Virus record (IMG/VR): IMGVR_UViG_3300045776_000158
Location: 1 to 21,602 of that record
Length of the DNA: 21,602 bases
Source: a virus
Direction: 5' to 3' (one strand)
The notes below the pieces were generated by a model that saw nothing but the letters and a program-made list of their open reading frames with translations, was not told the DNA's origin and ran no database searches. Below, one piece after another: positions 15,728 to 21,602 of this stretch (position 1 is its first letter; each line of letters begins with the position of its first letter). The position numbers were made by a program, and so were the translations under genes.

Positions 15728-15881
15728 GATCAGCTACTTCTTCAGTTCCGATATATCGTTCAACCAAGGCTTTGCCCAATTCCGCCGCTTCTTGCATCGT
15801 TAACCAGGATCGTTCAGAGGAGTGTGCACGAATCGAAACCCAAGCAGTATCTCCGACAATGTGTTCTTCGAGAGAGTACAT
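15717..15881 (-). CDS. Small hypothetical protein, 54 residues
   Basis: The protein begins MYSLEEHIVGDTAWVSIRAH and continues SSERSWLTMQEAAELGKALV with ERYIGTEEVADHAS. It has acidic character, with a likely short amphipathic helix around residues 28-42 (TMQEAAELGKALVER). The ATG at 15881 is preceded by GAGGG about nine bases upstream, inside the end of the DUF4054 gene, and the TAA stop overlaps the gp10-like gene by 11 bases. The frame fills an otherwise empty gap between two connector genes, which supports it as real. I recognise no domain. Confidence 0.65.
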   Translation of the reverse strand: MYSLEEHIVGDTAWVSIRAHSSERSWLTMQEAAELGKALVERYIGTEEVADHAS

Positions 15882-15886
15882 TGTCT

Positions 15887-16408
15887 TCAACCCTCACTGA
15901 CAGGTCCGACATACTCAGTATCGTCTGAGCAGGCTACCGCAGAACCAGGGAACCAGTTCCCAGGAAATAGATTATTACCAGGAAATACACTATTACCAGT
16001 GATCTGATCGCCCCCGGCTCCGACGAGCTTGGCAAATCGAATGAAACGACGACCGAATGATGTTGTATTCCAGTGTCCAGAATCTTTTTCCAAAGCACCG
16101 TCAGCATACGTAACTGATACTGCTCCGACCGTCTTACTGGTTATCGGTCCAGATGATGTATTATTACCGCGCTCGACACTCTGCTCATCCATACGATCCA
16201 GCAGAAGAAAATGAGCAGCCCAGAGTTCCTGGCCGAGTGTCCACAAATCACCCCACCTATACGGACTAAGTAAATTGCCTGCTGTCGTTAGATACATCGT
16301 CAATGTAGCGTTCTGAAATATTTCCGGGTCCTTAAACGCCGGGAAATCCATCCGAAATTGATCATTAAGTATGTACGGACTAGTAGTCGGTATAATACTA
16401 TTTGTCAT
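15887..16408 (-). CDS. DUF4054 head-tail adaptor (gp6-like)
   Basis: This 173-residue protein has the DUF4054 layout: FRMDFPAFKDPEIFQNATLT at the start, a helical part with WGDLWTLGQELWAAHFLLLD (conserved AAHxL), then GPITSKTVGAVSVTYADGA and a short WNTTSFGRRFIRFAK. The family is a helical adaptor under the portal. The C-terminal 40 or so residues, GNSVFPGNNLFPGNWFPGSA and an acidic tail, are an addition with a repeat (see the repeat entry). TAATG links it to a small membrane protein upstream. Confidence 0.85.
   Translation of the reverse strand: MTNSIIPTTSPYILNDQFRMDFPAFKDPEIFQNATLTMYLTTAGNLLSPYRWGDLWTLGQELWAAHFLLLDRMDEQSVERGNNTSSGPITSKTVGAVSVTYADGALEKDSGHWNTTSFGRRFIRFAKLVGAGGDQITGNSVFPGNNLFPGNWFPGSAVACSDDTEYVGPVSEG
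15945..15995 (-). repeat. Tandem FPGN-coding repeat
   Basis: Two 18-base units (15960-15977 and 15978-15995; CCAGGAAATAGATTATTA and CCAGGAAATACACTATTA on the plus strand) differ at two or three positions, and a 15-base partial unit precedes them. They encode SVFPGN, NLFPGN and WFPGS near the C-terminus of the DUF4054 protein. This looks like a recent in-frame expansion of a short coding unit. Confidence 0.7.
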
Positions 16409-16554
16409 TATTTTCTCCCGACTAACTTCGTTGGATAATTTGCCTGTGGGGTATCATTACATTTTTTAACATTTTTGGTAACGTTCAGCATGGTTATCAC
16501 AACCAATACAGCAACTACCGATAGTATAATTGCAACTTCAAGCACGTGCCGCAT
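16408..16554 (-). CDS. Tiny membrane protein, 48 residues
   Basis: The frame encodes MRHVLEVAIILSVVAVLVVI followed by TMLNVTKNVKKCNDTPQ and NYPTKLVGRK: one hydrophobic segment (residues 4-23) with a basic C-terminal tail. ATG at 16554 is ten bases after the previous gene's stop, with a weak AGG upstream. Its TAA overlaps the ATG of the DUF4054 gene as TAATG, the same junction seen across the operon. This fits a small holin-like or signal-anchor protein, but I recognise no family. Confidence 0.6.
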   Translation of the reverse strand: MRHVLEVAIILSVVAVLVVITMLNVTKNVKKCNDTPQANYPTKLVGRK

Positions 16555-16561
16555 GGTTAAC

Positions 16562-16765
16562 CTACACGAACAAAGGGTGTCCCAAGCTTGTTAGGCCAGT
16601 AATTGGCAATAGATAACTTGCCATTATTAGCAATAGTGCTACTATCAATATTACTTTCATAATAAGTATTGTATTATGTGATAACTGCACTAACTTACAG
16701 ATATGCCATATAATTATGAATACAATTAATATAGTGCATAACTGCTCCGTAATAAGTGATGTCAT
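16562..16765 (-). CDS. Small membrane protein, 67 residues, two predicted helices
   Basis: The sequence has two hydrophobic stretches (LCTILIVFIIIWHICKLV at about 9-26 and ILIMKVILIVALLLIMASYL at about 33-52) joined by a short polar turn and ending GLTSLGHPLFV. The ATG at 16765 overlaps the upstream stop as ATGA. With the 48-residue gene it forms a pair of very small membrane-protein genes, the size seen in phage holin or spanin gene sets, but no signature of either family is seen. No endolysin gene is in the window apart from the transglycosylase domain of the tape measure. Confidence 0.62.
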   Translation of the reverse strand: MTSLITEQLCTILIVFIIIWHICKLVQLSHNTILIMKVILIVALLLIMASYLLPITGLTSLGHPLFV

Positions 16766-17253
16766 ATAATACGTCCATCTTCAAGACCAGAGCTTTCACC
16801 ACCCATACGTTCGCGTAGGTTTGTCAAATTCTGCCGATTAACATTCACAGCAGCTTCATTCATAAGGTGCTTTTCAACTGCATCATTAATACGTTGCTGA
16901 CGTATCTTGCGTTGCTGATCTTCGGCAAATTTCAATGTCCCAGGTTGATCCGTCACGATCGGCGGGTTATCAGTATGTGCCAGTAGATACCCGTGCTTAG
17001 CGTCTTCCTGAGACACATCATAATAGCCCTCTTCACCACAGTTCGATCCTTTCGGATCGAACAATGACGTAGAGTGGTTATCACGGTTCAAGATGAACCG
17101 TTTAACAATCCTAACCCGCACCAACGCTGCGGGAGACTGCTCCCCCGCTTTGATGACATGAGCATCGACAGGCAGGACCCTGAATCCCGAAGGAGCATCA
17201 ACTTCTGTGCCAACAGCGGCTATATTGTCTTCTTTGGGCTTACCCACCTTCAT
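16762..17253 (-). CDS. Hypothetical protein, 163 residues
   Basis: I do not recognise this family. The N-terminal half is beta-like with short strands (PSGFRVLPVDAHVIKAG, PAALVRVRIVKRFILNRDN) and a Gly/Asp-rich loop (FDPKGSNCGEEGYYDVSQED). The C-terminal half is a charged helix (FAEDQQRKIRQQRINDAVEK). It lies between the GT2 gene and the small membrane-protein genes and overlaps the former by 14 bases; the overlap supplies a GGAG ribosome-binding site for the ATG at 17253. It may be a minor head or connector-associated protein, but this is only a guess from its position. Confidence 0.6.
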   Translation of the reverse strand: MKVGKPKEDNIAAVGTEVDAPSGFRVLPVDAHVIKAGEQSPAALVRVRIVKRFILNRDNHSTSLFDPKGSNCGEEGYYDVSQEDAKHGYLLAHTDNPPIVTDQPGTLKFAEDQQRKIRQQRINDAVEKHLMNEAAVNVNRQNLTNLRERMGGESSGLEDGRII

Positions 17254-18307
17254 TCTCCATCAATCTTACATTTTCTCTTAGACGTGCATCGTTCGGATTG
17301 AATGCTAAAGCACGCTTGGCAAACTCCAGTGCCGGTCCGCGCTGACCCAGATTGTATAGCGCTACTGATGCTAGATCGAAAGGCCCTTCTTCGCGGGCAT
17401 AGCGCTCACTGATGTAGTTAGGTTCAGAAGGCAACGAAGCCGCTTTACCACAAAAATGGACTACTCCGGCCCACTCCTTCTGACGAAGCAAAAAGTTTGC
17501 TAAATCAATAAGGGACTCTCGTGATTGAGAATCTTCTAGAGTAGCCAGGACGTAAGAGTTGTAAGCGGGACCGATGGCCTGCAAATTTTCATGACATTTA
17601 GCTATATAACGGAAAGAGGACGCCCGTTCCGCAAGCCATGTCGATGTTGACAACTGAAGATGACGATAGAATTGTTCTATAGCCTCTTTATACTCTTTGT
17701 TATAGTAAAGTTCTCGCGCATAATAATGCGCATAGCGATCATTAAGTGGTTCTTCTTCGATCGCAGTATGAAGTAGCGATAGGTAGTCACTTCTTTTTTC
17801 GGACGAATCGGGGCGATGCTCGATGAGTGTGCTGTCACACACTGCAATTACTTCCGGTACTGTGGGGACTAAAGTTTCGTGAGCCGGACCGCGCCACCGG
17901 TGCGTGAACCGTCCACTGATTTTATCAGCATAAAATACGGTATCGGGGTGATCTGGGCTAAGCCATGAACAAGTATATAGATACTTGAGACGTGTTGTAT
18001 CAGACTTCCAGACTGCCTCGATTTTCGAGCGCCATCCCGGTGTCAGCACCTCATCAGCATCCACCTGTATTGCAATATCAATACTATCATCCAGGCTAAA
18101 CAACGCCATATTTTTTGCATCATCGAACCGCCACGGCTTGATCAGTGCCGTGCGTACATCCACTGTCAGATCACGTAAAATATCGATGGTCCGATCGGTC
18201 GATCCCGTATCAATTACCAACAACTGATCAGCATCTTTGGCTGCTGTCACCCAGCGCTCGACAAACTGTTCCTCGTTCAATGCACAGGTGTATACGGCAA
18301 TTTTCAT
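17240..18307 (-). CDS. Glycosyltransferase family 2 with C-terminal TPR-like repeats
   Basis: This 355-residue protein starts [20 protein letters not shown] and carries [16 protein letters not shown] (residues 29-44) and VDADEVL (DxD-type metal and nucleotide-sugar motif, Asp83/Asp85), which define a GT2 enzyme (GT-A fold). From about residue 190 onward there are helical repeats ([40 protein letters not shown]) that look like TPRs, often used to bind protein acceptors. The gene directly follows the collagen-like fibre (ATGA overlap). I infer that it may add sugar to that fibre or another virion protein; alteration of host glycans is the alternative. Confidence 0.85.
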   Translation of the reverse strand: MKIAVYTCALNEEQFVERWVTAAKDADQLLVIDTGSTDRTIDILRDLTVDVRTALIKPWRFDDAKNMALFSLDDSIDIAIQVDADEVLTPGWRSKIEAVWKSDTTRLKYLYTCSWLSPDHPDTVFYADKISGRFTHRWRGPAHETLVPTVPEVIAVCDSTLIEHRPDSSEKRSDYLSLLHTAIEEEPLNDRYAHYYARELYYNKEYKEAIEQFYRHLQLSTSTWLAERASSFRYIAKCHENLQAIGPAYNSYVLATLEDSQSRESLIDLANFLLRQKEWAGVVHFCGKAASLPSEPNYISERYAREEGPFDLASVALYNLGQRGPALEFAKRALAFNPNDARLRENVRLMENEGG

Positions 18308-21300
18308 GATAACAGCTTTACTTTCAATGCTTCGACTTCAGCGGTCAACTCTTGCACCGCTTTCCATAGCACAGCCGTCATTTGATTTAAGCTATAAGAT
18401 TCATTGTCGTCCGGATTAGTCGGTTTCTGGTAACCGCCGAAGTCCAGGCCGTGTTTGGCCATAACATCCCCGATTTCGGTAGCACTAAAGCCAAAATGGG
18501 TACGACGGCCAGCACGCGGGGTAAACGCGATGGTTGGAATCTCTACATCTTCATAAACAAGTTCATGATGAATTTTTGGCACAGACTCCAGAGTCCCGTC
18601 GGGTGCCACCATTTTAAAGCGGTCCGGAGCATCATGGTGATACCCTGGCATGCCGTCTTTTTCATGTACAACATGACGTTTAAATTTAAACGTATTATGG
18701 GTTTCCGTATTTCTTGCAAAATAGGCTTTATCATCGTTACCGAAAGTGACCCCATTGACCTCTTGCGTGGACTCTTCAGTGGCCGGGCGACTTTCGATTC
18801 GAGTTGTAGAAACCCTGTCATGCGATAGCTTGTTTTTAAAAGTAATTGGATTCAATTCTTTTACAATATTAAGCATTCCGGCCGCTATTGGTTGAATATC
18901 AGTCTTGACTCTTGGGTCTGATACAACAGCAAACTGTGTTGCATACATGTATTTATAATAATTCGATGGTCCACCCAGTTGATAGGCGTTTGATGCCCCA
19001 GGCAATATGTTGGTGTAATGCAGTATGTTTACAGCATACTGACCGATGATGCGATTAAGCGATGTATCACAATAATCATAAGCAGCACCAGCAGCACCAG
19101 CCCACACAACAGAAGCGCTGTTAGGCCCTAACGGCAACTGAATCGCTGCATTTGCGTATGTACCGTTCAGATACAGACCGTAAGAATGGGTATTGCTGCT
19201 TTGGAACGAACATGCGTTTGGTGAATAGTCACGGAAAGCTGTGTCCGTGCATCCGTTCACCATATAAGCATTATTCCATTGAGTAGAACGATTATAGCCA
19301 GCATCTACCCAACACGCTGCCAATGAATTGTAACTTGACGCTCCGGTAAAACTCATGCCAGTTGCGAGCGCATTACCTATGTTCCGTGTATTTGCACCAT
19401 TATTAAAATCAACTTCCATGCATTGAGAATTTTGACTCGAACTAAACCCGCTATTAAGAATCATCACCGGGTTCCAACCCCAAACATCTCCGGAACCTGA
19501 TGTCGCATTAATGCCAGTATATAAGCAAACTTTGTCACCCAAATTATTGATAGCACCAGAACCCTGATTACTGTTCAATCCAAACTGAACTAAGAATTCA
19601 CGTCCTGATCCACCTAGTACAGTATTACCTTGCACTACCATAGATGAATGCGTGTTATAGTTAGAAACGCCGCTACTATCCGGGTTACCAACAGGACTAG
19701 CCAGTATGCTCGGATTAGCATAAATAGTTATCCCAGTGGGTGTGATTGTTCCGCTCGCAACACCAGAAGGGCCGGTAGGGCCGACAGGGCCAGTAACTCC
19801 GGCAATGCCTTGAACACCGGCACTACCTTGCAGCCCCTGTGAACCGGCAGGACCAGTCGGTCCTGTAGGGCCGGTTGCACCTTTTGCACCAGCAGTGCCC
19901 GCAGTGCCGGTAGGTCCGGCAGGCCCGACAGGACCAGCTGCACCGGCAGCTCCTGTTGTACCGGCAGGACCAGCTGCACCGGCAGGGCCTTGCGATCCGG
20001 CAGATCCAGCTGCACCGGCAGGGCCGGTCGGCCCTTGCGATCCGGCGCCAGTCGGTCCAACCGCACCTTGCGATCCGCTTTGTCCGGTGGGGCCAGTCGG
20101 TCCTACAGGACCGGCAGATCCTTGCGATCCAGCAGGGCCAGTTGCACCGGCAGAGCCGACAACACCCTGCACACCAGCAGATCCAGCTGGGCCAGTTGGG
20201 CCAACAGATCCAGCACCGGCAGGGCCGGTCGGGCCAGTTGCACCCTGTGGGCCAAAATTACCGGGAATACCAGCAGGGCCGGTCGGGCCGGTCGGGCCGG
20301 GTGAAGATGGTCCGGTCGTACCAGCCGGGCCGGTCGGCCCTTGGGAGCCGACCGAACCAGCTACACCAGCTGATCCAGCCGGGCCGGGTGGCCCGTGCGG
20401 GCCAATCGCACCTTGCTGACCGATCGGGCCACCAGGGCCGGTCGGGCCAGTTACCCCTTGTGAAGGGCCGGTCGGGCCTGATGGGCCGGTTGCGCCAATG
20501 AATCCAGTAGGGCCGGTCGGCCCTACTACACCGGTACCGGTAGGGCCTGTGGGTCCGGTTGCGCCAGATGCGCCAGTCGGGCCAACCGGGCCAGTTACCC
20601 CTTGCGTGGGGCCGGTCGGGCCAATCGGGCCAGTGGGTCCGGTCGGGCCACCGGAAGGGCCGGTCGGGCCTGATGGGCCAGTTACCCCTACACCGGCCGG
20701 TCCGGTTGCTCCAGCCGGACCGGCAGAACCCAGTGGGCCAGTGGGTCCGGCAGAGCCAGTGGGTCCAGCCGGGCCAGTCGCTCCGGTTGGGCCAGCAGCC
20801 GGGCCTGTGGGGCCGACAGGGCCAGTGGGTCCGGTTGCTCCACCAGAAGGGCCGGTCGGACCTAATGCACCTGGAGTGCCGGTAACGCCCATCAGGCCCG
20901 ATGGGCCGGTTGATCCTACAGGGCCGGTCGATCCTACAGGGCCAGTGGGTCCGACAGGACCAGTCGGGCCAGTGGGGGCACCTGACGGTCCTGTTGGGCC
21001 AACAGGGCCAGTGGGTCCGCTCGACGGGCCAGTGGGTCCGACAGATCCAGTTGCTCCGATCGGACCGGTTGCTCCTACAGGGCCAGTCGGTCCTGCTATA
21101 GCATTATTCAGCACCCAGTTCGTTGTAGCTATTCTACTGGAGTTGTCTCCGATTCCTGGTGTCGGAGCTGTGGGTATACCTGTCAACGGAGCGCTGTACA
21201 GCGGCGCATAAGTAAGCGCTGCCGTCGCGGCAGGCAGCATCAAACCAAACATCTGGTTTAGCTGACTAGCCAGCAACTCGCTATCGGGAAGGAAGGTGAT

Positions 21301-21312
21301 AGTTCCGCTCAC
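18304..21312 (-). CDS. Collagen-like phage fibre with S74 chaperone domain
   Basis: This 1002-residue protein has a short N-terminal domain (about 1-73; [19 protein letters not shown] and [13 protein letters not shown], a motif common at the start of phage fibres), a collagen-like Gly-x-y region (about 74-519, mostly GPT/GPV/GPA triplets with some one-residue breaks), a beta-rich part (about 520-797), and an S74 peptidase/intramolecular chaperone domain (798-1002; [44 protein letters not shown]). The S74 domain drives trimerisation and may cut itself off near the Ser798-Asp motif. GTG is the start, with only a weak upstream ribosome-binding site. It is the first gene of the minus-strand run, upstream of the connector genes, so it could be a head or neck fibre as well as a tail fibre. 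Confidence 0.9.
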   Translation of the reverse strand: MSGTITFLPDSELLASQLNQMFGLMLPAATAALTYAPLYSAPLTGIPTAPTPGIGDNSSRIATTNWVLNNAIAGPTGPVGATGPIGATGSVGPTGPSSGPTGPVGPTGPSGAPTGPTGPVGPTGPVGSTGPVGSTGPSGLMGVTGTPGALGPTGPSGGATGPTGPVGPTGPAAGPTGATGPAGPTGSAGPTGPLGSAGPAGATGPAGVGVTGPSGPTGPSGGPTGPTGPIGPTGPTQGVTGPVGPTGASGATGPTGPTGTGVVGPTGPTGFIGATGPSGPTGPSQGVTGPTGPGGPIGQQGAIGPHGPPGPAGSAGVAGSVGSQGPTGPAGTTGPSSPGPTGPTGPAGIPGNFGPQGATGPTGPAGAGSVGPTGPAGSAGVQGVVGSAGATGPAGSQGSAGPVGPTGPTGQSGSQGAVGPTGAGSQGPTGPAGAAGSAGSQGPAGAAGPAGTTGAAGAAGPVGPAGPTGTAGTAGAKGATGPTGPTGPAGSQGLQGSAGVQGIAGVTGPVGPTGPSGVASGTITPTGITIYANPSILASPVGNPDSSGVSNYNTHSSMVVQGNTVLGGSGREFLVQFGLNSNQGSGAINNLGDKVCLYTGINATSGSGDVWGWNPVMILNSGFSSSQNSQCMEVDFNNGANTRNIGNALATGMSFTGASSYNSLAACWVDAGYNRSTQWNNAYMVNGCTDTAFRDYSPNACSFQSSNTHSYGLYLNGTYANAAIQLPLGPNSASVVWAGAAGAAYDYCDTSLNRIIGQYAVNILHYTNILPGASNAYQLGGPSNYYKYMYATQFAVVSDPRVKTDIQPIAAGMLNIVKELNPITFKNKLSHDRVSTTRIESRPATEESTQEVNGVTFGNDDKAYFARNTETHNTFKFKRHVVHEKDGMPGYHHDAPDRFKMVAPDGTLESVPKIHHELVYEDVEIPTIAFTPRAGRRTHFGFSATEIGDVMAKHGLDFGGYQKPTNPDDNESYSLNQMTAVLWKAVQELTAEVEALKVKLLS
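19756..21093 (-). repeat. Collagen-type Gly-x-y coding repeat block
   Basis: About 1.3 kb (446 codons) of short degenerate units on the plus strand such as GGGCCGGTC, GGGCCAGTC and GGTCCGACAG encode about 146 Gly-x-y triplets. The block is visibly richer in G+C than the genes around it and favours Pro, Thr, Val and Ala. Breaks of one residue occur (for example GPSSGPTG and GPTGTGVVG), which would bend a triple helix. Repeated DNA of this kind may change length by recombination or slippage. Confidence 0.9.
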
Positions 21313-21333
21313 GCTACCGATCCGTTCATATTA

Positions 21334-21363
21334 AAGATACGCATAATTCGCTTGCTTCCGCAA
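21334..21363 (-). promoter_or_regulatory. Possible promoter of the minus-strand operon
   Basis: On the minus strand TTGCGG (21358-21363) and TATCTT (21334-21339) are 18 bases apart, 21 bases or so before the GTG of the fibre gene. This is a weak sigma-70-like match, read by eye. It is the only intergenic space upstream of the run, so some promoter must lie here or further away. Confidence 0.3.
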
Positions 21364-21381
21364 CGGTGTTACCGGTATAAA
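21352..21381 (+). promoter_or_regulatory. Possible promoter of the divergent plus-strand gene
   Basis: TTGCTT (21352-21357) and TATAAA (21376-21381) are 18 bases apart and lie about 28 bases before the ATG at 21410, with GGAG at 21399-21402 as ribosome-binding site. It overlaps the candidate minus promoter, with -35 boxes side by side, so the two could compete for polymerase. Confidence 0.4.
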
Positions 21382-21409
21382 AGTCATATTGTAGTTTTGG
21401 AGCGTGACT

Positions 21410-21602
21410 ATGAGTCTTACAAGCACAGATCGCAGAGCGAAGCTGTCGGAATCTGCTCAAAAGCGTTGGAGCCGTCCCGGCGAGGTGAACGCTCAGAGTA
21501 TTCGCATGCAGCAGATGTGGTGTGACCCGGAGTTTCGGAAACGGCATCAAGAAAGTCTGCGCAATGGTAATAAAGACCGGCAGCATTCCACGAAAGGTTC
21601 GG
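21410..21602 (+). CDS. Plus-strand partial gene, NUMOD3/HNH-associated-like protein
   Basis: An ATG at 21410 with GGAG seven bases upstream opens a frame that runs off the right edge after 64 codons. It encodes MSLTSTDRRAKLSESAQKRW, then SIRMQQMWCDPEFRKRHQES and SLRNGNKDRQHSTKGS. The repeated pattern (K-L-S-E-x-x-x-K-R-W, D-P-E-F-R-K-R-H-x-E-x-L) resembles NUMOD3-type DNA-binding helices found in homing endonucleases and in small phage proteins. It is the only plus-strand gene I accept here and is divergent from the operon. The family call is tentative because the protein is truncated. Confidence 0.6.
   Translation, partial: MSLTSTDRRAKLSESAQKRWSRPGEVNAQSIRMQQMWCDPEFRKRHQESLRNGNKDRQHSTKGS

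Noticed and set aside
19756-21093. CRISPR array or intergenic tandem repeat
   Set aside because: Repeats are very short, degenerate, in phase with codons and without spacers; they encode Gly-x-y triplets.
19895-21211. Long Pro/Gly/Val-rich open frames on the plus strand (20498-21211, 19895-20419 and others)
   Set aside because: They are mirror frames of the collagen-like repeat; a GGN-CCN repeat is open on both strands. No start signal or domain supports them.
21326-21586. Minus-strand open frame of 86 codons upstream of the collagen-like gene
   Set aside because: It covers the divergent promoter region and is antisense to the plus-strand gene, which has a better ribosome-binding site and a more protein-like sequence.
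1-21602. tRNA, rRNA, attachment sites or insertion sequences
   Set aside because: Only two gaps of about 95 bases are free of genes and neither shows a tRNA fold, transposase or terminal repeat. I saw no direct repeat that would fit an attachment site.

Overview
The window is the tail and head-tail-connector module of a contractile-tailed (myovirus-type) bacteriophage or prophage. Nearly all of it is one run of minus-strand genes, transcribed from about 21.3 kb leftward and off the left end. Genes abut or overlap by 1-14 bases (ATGA, GTGA, TAATG, TGATG junctions), which points to translational coupling in one long operon. I see no integrase, terminase, portal, capsid or replication gene, so I cannot say whether the phage is lytic or integrated. 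The host is probably Gram-negative, because there is a GT9 (LPS heptosyltransferase-like) gene and a peptidoglycan-cleaving tape measure, but I cannot name it.

Right to left: (a) At 21313-21409 a short divergent promoter region separates a plus-strand gene (basic, helical, NUMOD3/HNH-like, cut by the right edge) from the operon. (b) 18.3-21.3 kb holds a 1002-residue collagen-like fibre with a C-terminal S74 intramolecular chaperone, followed by a GT2 glycosyltransferase with TPR-like repeats. (c) 16.4-17.25 kb holds an unrecognised 163-residue protein and two tiny membrane proteins. (d) 13.8-16.4 kb is the head-tail connector and neck: DUF4054 adaptor, a 54-residue protein, HK97-gp10-like protein, connector, a membrane protein, and the LIC_12616-type neck protein. 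(e) 8.4-13.8 kb is the tail core: DUF3383 sheath, DUF3277 tube, a secreted or lipoprotein-like protein, tail assembly chaperone with a likely -1 frameshift extension, and a tape measure with an SLT transglycosylase domain. (f) 5.2-8.4 kb is the central baseplate: Dit-like protein, plug, hub, Gp138-like spike, gp25-like wedge. (g) 0-5.2 kb is an accessory fibre region: an Fn3/SPRY mosaic protein, an SPRY plus TIM-barrel glycoside hydrolase-like protein, a GT9 glycosyltransferase, a small tail-fibre protein and a truncated structural protein.

The most unusual material is in (g). Fibronectin type III domains are broken into halves. One is split across a gene boundary with an entire SPRY-hydrolase module nested inside it, and two N-terminal halves interrupt an SPRY domain. 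The hydrolase-like protein has the expected nucleophile motif but Lys where the acid/base Glu should be, so it looks like a carbohydrate-binding pseudoenzyme. Each of the two fibre blocks carries its own glycosyltransferase, which suggests glycosylated fibres or host-surface modification. The baseplate J and DUF2612 genes that normally follow gp25 are not at their usual place.
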